This document shows positions 55,191-64,000 of a stretch of DNA of 64,000 bases, in pieces. This stretch comes from CAWARU01 sp963784575 (lineage in GTDB: Bacteria > Pseudomonadota > Gammaproteobacteria > UBA6186 > Azoamicaceae): the NCBI GenBank assembly GCA_963784575.1, contig CAWARU010000001.1:3286001-3350000 (forward strand), in the 5' to 3' direction. The notes under the pieces are model-generated. The model searched no databases, was not told the origin of the DNA, and saw nothing but the letters and a program-made list of their open reading frames with translations. Numbering within the stretch: position 1 is the first letter of the stretch; each line of letters opens with the position of its first letter. Position numbers and translations under genes: made by a program.

Positions 55191-57542
55191 TTGAGTGTAG
55201 GTCATGAGTCCTATAAATTTAGTGACGCTATTATGCATCTCAATGAAAAAGTGCAGGCGTACAATGATAGCCTCAAACCGGGAGAAACATCGAAACTTAA
55301 AACACCTATTTTAACAGGACGTGATGCAGAAATGGCAGTTGGTATGCAGCATGAATTTGCGGCAGACATTTTATTGCATACTTTTCATTCCGGTACCGCA
55401 ATCTCTTTTCGTGCAGGTTCTCCGCCAAGTTATGATGCCATTCGATCTCCTAAATCTGGCGCAGTATTGTCCAAATCGAGCAATCATGGCATGGGAAAGA
55501 GTTTGATTTGCGCCGATCCTTTGTTTACCCGCTTGGATGGATTTCGTCGACCCATCGGACATCATGATAAGGACAGTAAGCATCTGCAGGAAAATTCACA
55601 GCCTTTAGTACAGTTGCGTCACAGCATTCGAGATATTCTGGAAATGACCGGAAAAAAACCAAAAGGGGATTTAGAAATCGTTGGGTATAACCCGGAAAAC
55701 GGCCAATTGATTATTAAATATCAAAAAGGACAGGGACCAGCAGGGTTTGAAGGGGAATTTGTGGTGAATATACGTGAAGCAAATAAGCCTAAGGTTGACA
55801 GAGTTTATACACGTCCTTGGAATAAGCCCATGACACCACCACAAGATGCAATCGATGCTGCGAAAAAATTTGGCATAGATTTGAAAGATCTTTTGGATGA
55901 TGAGGTGCCTATTAATTATCGAGAAACAAGAGGTGCAGCTCTGAAGCCATTCAAAGTTTTTTCGGACAAATGGGATGCAAAGGACAGTCCGGGCAGTCCT
56001 ATCACTGGAGACTGGGATCTCCTGGCTGTGGGGCATCCACCAGAAACGCCGACATTTGCGCGCCAAGTTTTCAACACATTTGATCAGAAGCAAGATTCTG
56101 GAGGCTTTACTCAGCAAAAAAAATTGATAGAAGCGACAGAAAAATTGTTTCAAATAGAGAAATTAAAAGCCCTGAAGAGCTTGAAGCAAGTTCTGGATAG
56201 AAATCGGGGTATGGATGCTGTGACACGTGAGAGAGAAGCAGCAGGGGGATCTGGAGAGGAAGATGCAGAAGCAGAAATTAAAAAGTATCAAGCCATTTTA
56301 CAAGGTATTGAAAACAGAGATGAAGCAATCATGGCAGCATTCATGACCCTTGATCCGGTGCAAAAATTCTTGATTATGACACCCCATTCAGGAAAATTGT
56401 ATGACAAAATCTCGCTAGAGAGAGCTGGATGCATTACACCCTATGAATTTCTGCAAGAACGTATCCTGAATAAAGCTTACAGTGATCCTAAATCTGTTTT
56501 TGGACCACAGGCTTTCGGAGAAAGGAATCCTGAGTTTGATCCCAACTTAAAAGGCGGTCCTATTCAGCATGGTGCAGAGGATAGGAGCCCTTATGCACCT
56601 TCCGATCTCGACGGAAAAATGTTGCATTTCTATAAGGGCGTCATTTATATGACAACAGGGGAAGATCAACTCATTGATTTCTACATGGCAGGTGATTTTC
56701 TCGAAAATAATATTATCGATCTGCAATTTGGTTGGAATATGGCAAAATGGGGCAGGGTGCTAGATCGACAGGCAGCGCTCGGTCAAATCAATTTGGACAA
56801 TCCCACTGATCCAACAAATACCGCGCAGCAGCAAATCGTTGCAAGCACCTATCGAGATTATAAAGCAGCGCTTAAAATGCAAGCAGAACTAGAGACAGAT
56901 CCAAGCTCTTTCAAGATGGATGCTGAAAGAGTTGTAATACTGCAGCGTTTATTGATGCATTATCAAAAGTTACCAGACAGCTTGCATGATCAAATGGTGC
57001 TGTTTTATCAGGATCCCAGAAATTTGGCTTCGCATCCACTTTCCGAACTCGTGCCAGGCAGTTTTAAGCTTAAAGATCTTAAATGGCCCATAGAAAAATG
57101 GGCCCCAGTTATAGCGACGCAACTCAAACTGCATGAGCAAGAAGGATCAACTGTACCCGCGGTACCAAAAGATTTGCTGGAAAGTTATCGTAATTACCAG
57201 GAGCTCTTAAAACACGAGCATGATGCCGCAATAAGCCCGAGAGTGATCGAACTCATAGAAAAACAAATGCAGTTCAATCAGCATTCATCGATTCCAGCTG
57301 GCTTACAAATGAAATATGACTTGAGAGCAAGAGAGGAGTTGCAGTCACCGAGGGGGGCGCCGAGCACGCCATTTTTTGCTAAAATGTCGGAGCAAGACCG
57401 AGGTTGGGTTGTGACAGGTCCAAAATCTGTGGAAGCAACCGATATTGCAAGGGAGACAGCAAAATCAGATAAACAGTCTGATAAAAAAGGAGAAGGAATT
57501 GGGCCGAAAGGTTCCCCATCCTGGAAGCCTCCAAAGGCATAA
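55191..57542 (+). CDS. Large unrecognised protein, possibly an effector
   Basis: 783 residues if the TTG at 55191 starts; ATG 55233 (MHLNEKVQAYNDSL) is the alternative. No family, signal peptide or membrane segment is recognised. There are helical charged regions (QEKLKALKSLKQVLDRN-like), a Pro/Gly-rich N-terminal region (RAGSPPSYDAIRSP) and a Lys/Ser-rich C-tail (KSDKQSDKKGEG). The KCNP-like repeat YNPENGQLIIKYQKGQGPAGFEG is not diagnostic. It is followed 44 bp on by a small gene that may be its partner. Diverges from tamA. Confidence 0.6.
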   Translation: MSVGHESYKFSDAIMHLNEKVQAYNDSLKPGETSKLKTPILTGRDAEMAVGMQHEFAADILLHTFHSGTAISFRAGSPPSYDAIRSPKSGAVLSKSSNHGMGKSLICADPLFTRLDGFRRPIGHHDKDSKHLQENSQPLVQLRHSIRDILEMTGKKPKGDLEIVGYNPENGQLIIKYQKGQGPAGFEGEFVVNIREANKPKVDRVYTRPWNKPMTPPQDAIDAAKKFGIDLKDLLDDEVPINYRETRGAALKPFKVFSDKWDAKDSPGSPITGDWDLLAVGHPPETPTFARQVFNTFDQKQDSGGFTQQKKLIEATEKLFQIEKLKALKSLKQVLDRNRGMDAVTREREAAGGSGEEDAEAEIKKYQAILQGIENRDEAIMAAFMTLDPVQKFLIMTPHSGKLYDKISLERAGCITPYEFLQERILNKAYSDPKSVFGPQAFGERNPEFDPNLKGGPIQHGAEDRSPYAPSDLDGKMLHFYKGVIYMTTGEDQLIDFYMAGDFLENNIIDLQFGWNMAKWGRVLDRQAALGQINLDNPTDPTNTAQQQIVASTYRDYKAALKMQAELETDPSSFKMDAERVVILQRLLMHYQKLPDSLHDQMVLFYQDPRNLASHPLSELVPGSFKLKDLKWPIEKWAPVIATQLKLHEQEGSTVPAVPKDLLESYRNYQELLKHEHDAAISPRVIELIEKQMQFNQHSSIPAGLQMKYDLRAREELQSPRGAPSTPFFAKMSEQDRGWVVTGPKSVEATDIARETAKSDKQSDKKGEGIGPKGSPSWKPPKA

Positions 57543-57586
57543 ATGAAAAGTGTAAGATGAACAGTGAAAAATGTAAGGAGAAATGC

Positions 57587-57988
57587 ATGAGTAGCAGAGA
57601 TATCCATAAATCCAATCGCGAAATAGACAGCACAAAAAGCGAGGTTGAAACTTCAACAGCTAGAACAGCAGAGCCTGAGTCTACCACTGTGGATAAGCTT
57701 GTGCTTGCACTTGAAGCTTCTATCAAGAGAAGTAAAATTGCCAGTGATACGGACTCTATTCCAGAATGGAATCACCTTAAAACGGGTATTGCCCGTTATT
57801 CTGTTTTTAGAGAAAAGGATCCGGATTTCTCTCGAGAAGAACTGCAAGGATTGAATCCGGAATTGAGTGCAATCAAACTTCATTTTCGAGAAGATAAAGA
57901 GGTCAGCGCAGCAATAGGTAAATTAGAAAAAGGGATAGAGGAAGAAATTCAAAACTTGGCTGGCACTAAACCCCGGAAAAAATTCTAG
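57587..57988 (+). CDS. Small unrecognised protein
   Basis: 133 residues from ATG 57587, preceded by AAGGAG 6 bases upstream; a longer start at 57557 is less well placed. Charged, mainly helical, with the repeat SLEASIKRSKIASDTDS-like stretches and Lys-rich end (EEIQNLAGTKPRKKF). Likely co-transcribed with the gene at 55191; a chaperone-like partner role would fit its size and charge but is speculation. Confidence 0.5.
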   Translation: MSSRDIHKSNREIDSTKSEVETSTARTAEPESTTVDKLVLALEASIKRSKIASDTDSIPEWNHLKTGIARYSVFREKDPDFSREELQGLNPELSAIKLHFREDKEVSAAIGKLEKGIEEEIQNLAGTKPRKKF

Positions 57989-58149
57989 TAATAACCTTGC
58001 AGGGCCTTAGCTTTTTAGCGGTTATACACCTATATATCAAAATTGACAATAAATTATCTATACTAAAAGAAGATAAACTAAAAGAAGATAATTTATAAGT
58101 TGAATTTTATAAGTTGTTCATTTTGATTCTAAGAATATAGGTGTAAGCT

Positions 58150-58977
58150 ATGTCACTCGATCCAACTCTAAACGCATCCCAAGTGATCCGCTCTGGGTTT
58201 AAGCTCAGCAAAGAATCCTTCTTTGCAATATTGCCATTTACCTTTGCCCTAGCATTTATGTCAATGGCCATACAACCCTTAGCAACATTCACGCTCATCG
58301 ATTATATCGATATGCTGACCTTTGCTATGTTCTTGATTGGAGTGTTAGTCATTTCAGCACTTTTAGGCAGTATTATCTATCGGCTGCATAGTATTAAACT
58401 TGGAATATCCGTAGGTATCAGCGAATCCATTAAAAAGGGCTTGGCACTCTTGATACCCATGTTTATCGTCGCAACTCTCTTTGCTGGCATGGTGGTAGCA
58501 TGTCATTATGGTGCTGTCACCCTTGTAGATTATTTTCTTGAAATCCCATATATCGAACAACTCCGGTTAGAATCGATGCAAGGCTGGGAATATTCTTATA
58601 CCATTTTGACAAACTTTCCTGCGATTTATCTTGGTGTATATTTGTTTTATTCATTGTTTTTAATCGCCTTAAATGCGAATAAGAAATTGGGATTTATTGG
58701 AAGAATTCGCAGCGCATTCGTTGGAAGTTATCGCTTAGTCAAGGGGCATTGGTGGCAAGTTGCTTGCATTGTATTTATTTTGTTATTTGTTTATAGTTTG
58801 ATTGATTATCTCTGCCAGCTTGTCATTCAGGAACAAATCGTATTAACAAGTTTATTGGCTATCACGCTGCAATCTTTGTTTTTAGCTTTCTGGTATGCAT
58901 TGGCGATTACATTATTATATTCTTTGAATGAGAATTTAGAAAAACCAATTAAAATTAAAACTAAAACAAATGCATAA
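58150..58977 (+). CDS. Six-helix integral membrane protein
   Basis: 275 residues with about six membrane segments: SFFAILPFTFALAFMSMAI, LTFAMFLIGVLVISALLGSII, LALLIPMFIVATLFAGMVV, FPAIYLGVYLFYSLFLIAL, ACIVFILLFVYSLIDYLC and LLAITLQSLFLAFWYALAIT. Layout is like uncharacterised YciC/DUF-type inner-membrane proteins. Convergent with the ABC ATPase gene. Function unknown. Confidence 0.65.
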   Translation: MSLDPTLNASQVIRSGFKLSKESFFAILPFTFALAFMSMAIQPLATFTLIDYIDMLTFAMFLIGVLVISALLGSIIYRLHSIKLGISVGISESIKKGLALLIPMFIVATLFAGMVVACHYGAVTLVDYFLEIPYIEQLRLESMQGWEYSYTILTNFPAIYLGVYLFYSLFLIALNANKKLGFIGRIRSAFVGSYRLVKGHWWQVACIVFILLFVYSLIDYLCQLVIQEQIVLTSLLAITLQSLFLAFWYALAITLLYSLNENLEKPIKIKTKTNA

Positions 58978-59000
58978 TTTCATTGAGAAACTTGATATAC

Positions 59001-60308
59001 TTATGGGTTTTCAAGACTCAATACACCCGTATCATAGTCATACGCGAATACTTCCGCATATCGCCCCCAATCAATAGTAATGCGCAAGGTCTTTTCAGCA
59101 TCTTCATCCCCCATAAATTCTAGCAACTCCTGAATAATGAACTCCTCGGATACCGTATGACTGTTTTTTTCATCCAAAATTTCTCTGATATGTTTCGCTA
59201 AGGGAACATACTGTAATAAATGGCGGGCAAAAATGAGTTTTCGGCTTTGGATATCAGCAGCCGCGAATTTACGGCCAGCATCTAAGAAAATCAGATCTCC
59301 TGCAGAAATCTTTGCAAAACGCAGCATGTCCAAGGCTTCTATCAAAGGAAATAAATTATTAATATCAAGATGCAGGGCTTCAGCCAATTCTGGCAGATCG
59401 ATTTTACCCTCCGCTTCATGCGATTCCATGGTTTCGAGCAGGCCTGTCAATTCCGCAACAGAGACTTCTGGCAGCCGGTAAGCATACTCTGGATGCTTCA
59501 CGGTTCTGCGTACTGCCTTCACTTTAGAAAGACGTTCTCGCTCGCTCATGGTCATCAAGGTATAAATGCGATCGAGCAAAGAACGAAATGCCTGACTTTC
59601 TGTGTCGCGGGGAAAAGGCAAGTTTACCGGGATTTCTGTTTGGATGCGTCCAGGATCGCTTGCCATGAGTAAGATTCGATTGGCGAGAACCAGCGCTTCT
59701 TCAATATTGTGCGTGACACACAAGATACCTTTAGTACGTGTGCGCTTTAGCGACCAAAGATCGAGCAAGTCATTTCTTAAGTTTTCAGAAGTTAAAATAT
59801 CAAGCGCTGAAAAAGGTTCATCCATGAGCAAAAGTTCGGGTTCAACCACCAAAGCGCGCGCAAAACCAACACGTTGCTTCATACCTCCTGATAATTCTTT
59901 TGGATAGGCGGATTCAAAGCCATCCATACCAATTGTGTCGATTGCTTTCAAGCTCAAGTCTCTACGCTTTTTTCTTGGCATGCCTTGAGCTTCCAATCCT
60001 AATTCTACGTTTTCAAGCACGGTAAGCCAAGGTAACAAGGCAAATTGCTGAAATACCATGGACATCCCTCTCACAGGCCTTGTGACAGCCTCATTGCGGT
60101 ACAATACTTCACCAGAACTTGGTTTGGTTAGGCCTGAGATGATGCGTAACAGTGTTGATTTTCCTGAGCCAGATTTGCCTAAGAGTACAACAAACTCACC
60201 CTCTGACATCTGGAAAGAGACATTGTCCAAAACTAAGAGTTTCTGCCCCTCAGAGGTGGGAAAAAATTTTTGAACTTTAGAAAGCCTGATTAAGGATTTA
60301 TTTGACAT
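59001..60308 (-). CDS. ABC transporter ATPase (nitrate/sulfonate type) with AAA-associated C-terminal domain
   Basis: 435 residues. Residues 1-270 are a standard ABC ATPase: GKSGSGKSTLL (Walker A), LSGGMKQRVGFARAL (signature), LLLMDEPFSALD (Walker B) and VTHNIEEALVLANRI (H-loop). About residues 285-425 form the extra C-terminal region found in AAA-associated members, which may sense substrate. The permease and binding protein that should accompany it are not nearby, so it is an orphan here. It follows hprA-like dehydrogenase by 39 bases. Confidence 0.9.
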   Translation of the reverse strand: MSNKSLIRLSKVQKFFPTSEGQKLLVLDNVSFQMSEGEFVVLLGKSGSGKSTLLRIISGLTKPSSGEVLYRNEAVTRPVRGMSMVFQQFALLPWLTVLENVELGLEAQGMPRKKRRDLSLKAIDTIGMDGFESAYPKELSGGMKQRVGFARALVVEPELLLMDEPFSALDILTSENLRNDLLDLWSLKRTRTKGILCVTHNIEEALVLANRILLMASDPGRIQTEIPVNLPFPRDTESQAFRSLLDRIYTLMTMSERERLSKVKAVRRTVKHPEYAYRLPEVSVAELTGLLETMESHEAEGKIDLPELAEALHLDINNLFPLIEALDMLRFAKISAGDLIFLDAGRKFAAADIQSRKLIFARHLLQYVPLAKHIREILDEKNSHTVSEEFIIQELLEFMGDEDAEKTLRITIDWGRYAEVFAYDYDTGVLSLENP

Positions 60309-60347
60309 GATTTAGCCAGAGCTTGGTAGTCATACTTTACGCTAGTG

Positions 60348-61313
60348 CTATTGCTTAGGTGCCACAACATTTTTGGGCTTACCTGCCAAAAAGTGGCGAA
60401 GATTATCAACTAAGGTATTTAATAAACGCTTGCGAGAAGCGGTGCTTGCCCAGGCATTGTGCGGCGTGATGAAACAATTGTCCAAATTTAATAAGGGACA
60501 ATTCTCTGCAGCAGGTTCTTGCGTCAACACATCGAGTGCTGCAGCTCTGATTTTCCCTGATTTTAAAGCTTCAGCCAGAGCCTCTTCATCTATCAATCCG
60601 CCTCTTGCAGCATTTATCAAGATGGCTGTAGGCTTCATGAGATCGAGTGTGGTTCGATTGATGATTTTCGCGGTGTCTTGCGTCAGAGGGCAGTGCAAAC
60701 TCAGTACGTCACTTTCTCTAAAAAGTGTATCGCGATCTACTTGTTTCACATCAAAACTTGTTTTGTGAATCGGACTTCGATTGTTTACTAAAATTTTCAT
60801 GCCGAGTGCATGTGCGATGTTAGCTACTGAGTGTCCTATGGCACCAAACCCAAAAATACCTAAGTTTAACTCTTTGAGTTCTATCAAGGCGGTGCGATAA
60901 AATGCAAAATCGGGTGATCGAACCCATTCATTGCTTTGAACCGCTTTGTTATGGAATCCTACTTGATTACAGACTTCAAGTAGCAGTGCAATGGTATGTT
61001 GTGCAGTAGAAGGGGTGCTGTAGGCTGGCACATTCGTGACCACAATATTTCTCTTGTTTGCGGCAGCAACATCGATATTATCAAACCCTGTGGCTGCTTC
61101 TCCTATATACTTTAATTTTGGCAATTCCCTGAATTCATTTTCTCCCAATCGAACCTTATTCGTGATAACGATCTCTGCCTCCTGACATCTCTCAATAACA
61201 GTATCCTTGCTGCTTCGATCGTATATTGCACAGTGTCCAAGTTCATGAAAAGGTTTCCAATCCAAATCACCCGGATTAATTAAATAGCCATCTAGTATCA
61301 CAATTTTTGTCAT
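60348..61313 (-). CDS. D-isomer 2-hydroxyacid dehydrogenase (glycerate-dehydrogenase-like)
   Basis: 321 residues. NAD site IFGFGAIGHSVANIAHALGM, catalytic Arg in INAARGGLIDEEAL, Glu in QEPAAENCPLL and His in ITPHNAWAS are all present. Closest in style to hydroxypyruvate/glycerate dehydrogenases, reversibly reducing hydroxypyruvate to D-glycerate. Upstream of the ABC ATPase on the same strand. Confidence 0.9.
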   Translation of the reverse strand: MTKIVILDGYLINPGDLDWKPFHELGHCAIYDRSSKDTVIERCQEAEIVITNKVRLGENEFRELPKLKYIGEAATGFDNIDVAAANKRNIVVTNVPAYSTPSTAQHTIALLLEVCNQVGFHNKAVQSNEWVRSPDFAFYRTALIELKELNLGIFGFGAIGHSVANIAHALGMKILVNNRSPIHKTSFDVKQVDRDTLFRESDVLSLHCPLTQDTAKIINRTTLDLMKPTAILINAARGGLIDEEALAEALKSGKIRAAALDVLTQEPAAENCPLLNLDNCFITPHNAWASTASRKRLLNTLVDNLRHFLAGKPKNVVAPKQ

Positions 61314-61582
61314 TTCTTTTCCGCTTAAAGTTGTAGAAAGTTGGTGAATGTAGAAAGTTGGGGTCAGACCCCAACTTTAAATAGGATTCATAAAGATAGA
61401 CAACTTAATAAAAAATCTTTTTAAGTGTCTTGCTATCCGTTTTTCGTTTATATTCTTCATTTGAACATTGCATAGAAGAAATAACAAGGCCCTGAATTCA
61501 ACAACCAAGTGCAATTTTTTTGGTGACAAATGAGTTATCATAATAACTCATTTTACATGAAAAGGGATTGCATGTGAATTAC
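61314..61582. other. Spacer with palindromes upstream of the dehydrogenase
   Basis: 269 bp without a coding frame. It contains a perfect 25-bp palindrome (61354-61378, AAAGTTGGGGTC around A) and an inverted repeat with 11-bp arms (61528-61538 and 61543-61553, AAATGAGTTAT). The first has the GGGGTCAGACCCC form common in bacterial intergenic repeats. Confidence 0.55.
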
Positions 61583-61896
61583 TAACATCTTACTTTTCCA
61601 CAGCGTTGCAATATCGCAGCATTTTGGAAAGATGGATGGTTACTTTCGTGAATTGAAATATCTTTTAGAGTTATATTTAACTGTTTTCCAACAGCAGATT
61701 TAACCCGTAGTCTGTCGAGCGATGGCCGTCCAGTATCAGGTTCAGGTGATAGGGAAACAAAGAGTGAAAAAGTTCTGGCATCATGATTGATACATTTTCA
61801 AGAAAAATGGCTTAAAAGATCGTTTATGTTCCATCACTTTTACTTCTCTCTCTTTTTGGCCCAGTTTTTTCCCTATCCGATTTAGATTCTTTGTGT
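61583..61896 (-). pseudogene. Decayed downstream tail of the Sel1 gene
   Basis: Directly after the Sel1 stop the minus strand still looks coding, but in changing frames: AGITLEKTEHKESKSDREK, then MEHKRSFKPFFLK, then INHDARTFSLFVSLSPEPDT and KQLNITLKDISIHESNHPSF up to a stop at 61583-61585. At least three frame changes are needed. It suggests that the Sel1 protein once had a longer C-terminus. Confidence 0.4.
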
Positions 61897-63015
61897 TCAG
61901 TTTTCTCTAGAGTTATTCCGGCATCTTTTGCAAAGGTAACTGATCTCTGGAGTACCTGATTTTATTGATGCAATAGGAACTTCAGAGATAGATGAGGTGG
62001 GAGCTGAGATAGTTGAATCCTTGCTGGATAATTTTGTTGTTGGATTTGAGACAACTTCTAGTTTAGCGATTTTTTCCGTTAATAATAAAATTATTGACTT
62101 TGATGCCTCTATCTCAACTTTTTGGTTTTTAATTAGTATTTCTTGTGTTCGCGTAGTTTCTTCCAGCTGATTCATCTTTTTTTGTAAGTCGGCCACTAGT
62201 TGTTTGACTGTGTGTGATTCAGCTGTCGGCGGAGGTTGGGTTAAAGGTAACTGAGGAACTAGATTAGTCAGAGAAGTAGTTATCAGAGGAGTAGTTAAAA
62301 TATATGATGGTAAAGCAATTACTGGACTTCTAATACTTGAAGAAGTTTTATTCGAATTAGTTGATAGCAAACGTTTCATTGCATCTTTCGCACCATCATG
62401 TCCTTTTTCAGCAGCTTTTTTGTAACATTCAATTGCGAATTTTTTGTCTTTTGGAACAAATTCGCCCTCTTCATAAATCTTTCCAATATTAAATTCTGCC
62501 GCGGCATCTCCTTGTGCGGCGGCTCTCTGGAATAGTTGTAGCGCTTTTAAGAAATTTTTTTCAACTCCTCCATAGCTATAGTAATGCATTACTCCAAGAT
62601 TACATTGTCCATAAGCATTACCTTGTGCTACAGCCTTGCGGTACCATTCTACTGCTTGTTTCTTGTCTTCTTCTATTCCCTCCCCGTTTGCAAGCATTAA
62701 TCCAAAACAAGATTGGGCTGTAGCATGTCCTTGTTCTGCAGCTTTTTTATACCATTCCGCGGCACTTTTTGCGTTCTTCTGTGTCCCAATACCATTTCGA
62801 AGCATGTTTGCGAATTCACATTGTGCGGCAGCTAACCCTTGCAGAGCTGCCATCCGATACCACTTTGTTGCCTTTTTGGAATTTTGCAGAATTCCATCTC
62901 CTGAATAATATTTTAGTCCAATGTTATATTGAGCCTCAGCATCACCGGATTGAGCTTTCCTAAATAAATCAGAAAATTCCTCGTTAACTTTTTTGTCACT
63001 TAAGTTCGTAGCCAT
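61897..63015 (-). CDS. Sel1-repeat protein with a C-terminal coiled coil, probably shortened
   Basis: 372 residues. Five to six Sel1 repeats lie at about 15-215 (e.g. ATKWYRMAALQGLAAAQCEFANMLRNGIGTQKN; AAEWYKKAAEQGHATAQSCF; AVEWYRKAVAQGNAYGQCNLG). A Ser/Thr/Pro linker follows, then a coiled coil at about 270-320 (LVADLQKKMNQLEETTRTQEILIKNQK). The final residues CKRCRNNSREN look like an out-of-frame end, and decayed coding follows. No signal peptide. Likely protein-binding effector class. Confidence 0.8.
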   Translation of the reverse strand: MATNLSDKKVNEEFSDLFRKAQSGDAEAQYNIGLKYYSGDGILQNSKKATKWYRMAALQGLAAAQCEFANMLRNGIGTQKNAKSAAEWYKKAAEQGHATAQSCFGLMLANGEGIEEDKKQAVEWYRKAVAQGNAYGQCNLGVMHYYSYGGVEKNFLKALQLFQRAAAQGDAAAEFNIGKIYEEGEFVPKDKKFAIECYKKAAEKGHDGAKDAMKRLLSTNSNKTSSSIRSPVIALPSYILTTPLITTSLTNLVPQLPLTQPPPTAESHTVKQLVADLQKKMNQLEETTRTQEILIKNQKVEIEASKSIILLLTEKIAKLEVVSNPTTKLSSKDSTISAPTSSISEVPIASIKSGTPEISYLCKRCRNNSREN

Positions 63016-63298
63016 ATTAATTCCTCAAATGCATCTTAATATAAAACAAAAATATTGGACATTATTTAAATAAAAATGCAAAATTCAAAGAATCAACATT
63101 ATATCAAAAAAAATAGGATTAGTCACTTAACTCGTTTCTTTCCCAGATTCTATACGGCATACCAATGGGGAACACGAGAAATGGTATCCTCGTGGAGATA
63201 TTGACCTTGGTTCAGATGTATCCAGAAATGCAAATATTAAGTATTCGCATCAGATTATACTCATAATATTTCAAAAATAGCCCTATAACAATTGAATA

Positions 63299-63550
63299 TC
63301 AATATGAAAAGCTAATTTTTATATGATTGACAATTTTTGTAGGAATATCGTTTAGGGTTGGGAAATAGCCCAATCTCTGGAATGATTTATAAAGTAATGC
63401 GAAATTAAGCTTGAATTGTTCCTTTTTACAAATTTGATCTATTATTTTATTCTCCTCGATTGTTAGGGAATAAAATTTCTGAACTTCAACAGCAGATATC
63501 GTTTTGTATTTAGGGAATCTTGGGGATGCTGTTCGTTCAATTGATGCCAT
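63299..63550 (-). pseudogene. Tn3-family transposase, N-terminal stub
   Basis: 83 residues: MASIERTASPRFPKYKTISAVEVQKFYSLTIEENKII, then KLNFALLYKSFQRLGYFPTLNDIPTKIVNHI. This is the DUF4158 start typical of Tn3-family TnpA (normally about 1000 residues). It ends at a stop after HIKISFSY, and no catalytic domain is present. No resolvase or terminal repeat is found nearby, so it is a dead leftover of a transposon. Confidence 0.8.
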
Positions 63551-63838
63551 AACAAAAGACGTTGCCAGTTGAACCTACTAGTTGATTAACAGGAGGAAAT
63601 ATTCAATATATTGAAGATTCTTTGTGAGTCAAATCACATTTGAATTGCTAGTATCGCTTTTATACATTTCCCGGCTTGGGGTGTATTCTGGCTTGCAGTG
63701 AATATAAGCAAAAAGTAAAAAGAGCATTCCCACAGTAAATTCTACGGTATACATAGAATATTATTTATTGTTAAATTTAGACAGATTCAAGATTTGGTCA
63801 ACCTACATTTTATCTAAAGGAATCAAAAAGGCTGATAT
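63551..63838. other. Noncoding spacer after the transposase stub
   Basis: 288 AT-rich bp without a coding frame or clear repeat. Confidence 0.4.
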
Positions 63839-64000
63839 ATGTCACATCCAATGCCGCAGCAAGTACTCACAAAAGCAAAACCTATTAGCCTCACCCAAAT
63901 GTATGAATCCGATGATTTAAGGATTTTAAGAAATGCCATATTAACAGAATATAACTTAAAACTAGACAAGGATGGCTTGGTAGTTTATAGGGATAATCCT
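63839..64000 (+). CDS. Unrecognised protein, N-terminal 54 residues (partial)
   Basis: Starts at ATG 63839 with MSHPMPQQVLTKAKPISLTQ and continues SDDLRILRNAILTEYNLKLD to the window edge. AAAGGAATC lies about 12 bases upstream of the ATG as a weak ribosome site. Too little for a family call. Confidence 0.55.
   Translation, partial: MSHPMPQQVLTKAKPISLTQMYESDDLRILRNAILTEYNLKLDKDGLVVYRDNP

Noticed and set aside
63120..63260. Plus-strand stretch reading NGEHEKWYPRGDIDLGSDV
   Set aside because: Looks slightly coding but has no start, no ribosome site and no family; too short to support.

Overview
The window looks like a chromosome segment of a moderately AT-rich, host-associated gammaproteobacterium of the Legionellales/Coxiella/Berkiella kind. 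This is inference from two things: gammaproteobacterial gene neighbourhoods (hemA-prfA-prmC; TPR-lolB-tRNA-Gln-prs; gatCAB next to mreBCD; xseB-ispA; tamA-tamB-mutS), and a large share of eukaryotic-like or effector-like proteins (F-box, pseudokinase, ankyrin-like, Sel1 repeats, patatin, NHL propeller). No mapped reference was available, so the genus is not certain.

Layout. 1-7 kb: the 5' end of prs and tRNA-Gln, then a minus-strand effector locus sitting where ispE usually lies, then lolB. The effector locus is a tandem duplication of a pseudokinase/F-box/C-terminal-domain gene, and both copies are broken. 7-13 kb: a SulP transporter and a hipBA toxin-antitoxin pair with three operators at exact 50-bp spacing, followed by the TPR gene that normally neighbours lolB. 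13-17 kb: hemA-prfA-prmC. 17-19 kb: two tandem small beta-barrel proteins. 19.5-25.7 kb: an accessory region with an IS607-type recombinase remnant, an NHL-propeller autotransporter, and two ankyrin/F-box-type effector genes bracketed by three copies of a palindromic repeat. 25.7-33 kb: an exported glycosyltransferase-like protein, gatCAB and mreBCD. 33-39 kb: a YhdP-like protein, a Sel1 protein, ispA and xseB. 39 kb: a nonsense-mutated DUF2442 gene between two inverted 128-bp repeats. 40-48 kb: an OPT transporter, a thioesterase, a DUF945 protein with a low-complexity tail, and a patatin/coiled-coil protein. 48-55 kb: mutS, tamB and tamA in one overlapping minus-strand operon. 55-64 kb: two unknown genes, a membrane protein, an orphan ABC ATPase with a 2-hydroxyacid dehydrogenase, a Sel1 protein with a decayed tail, a Tn3 transposase stub and the start of an unknown gene.

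Working together: GatCAB supplies Gln-tRNA (and possibly Asn-tRNA) by transamidation and the window carries tRNA-Gln. MreBCD sets cell shape. TamAB and LolB serve the outer membrane, into which the autotransporter and the barrel proteins are placed. The eukaryotic-like proteins are probable secreted effectors, but no secretion system is encoded here.

A recurring theme is broken reading frames: single-base shifts in hemA, the TPR gene, the pseudokinase/F-box gene, the DUF945 gene and a small gene near 19 kb, plus an mreC gene with only an ATT codon at the expected start. Either the genome is decaying or the assembly carries homopolymer errors; raw reads would decide.
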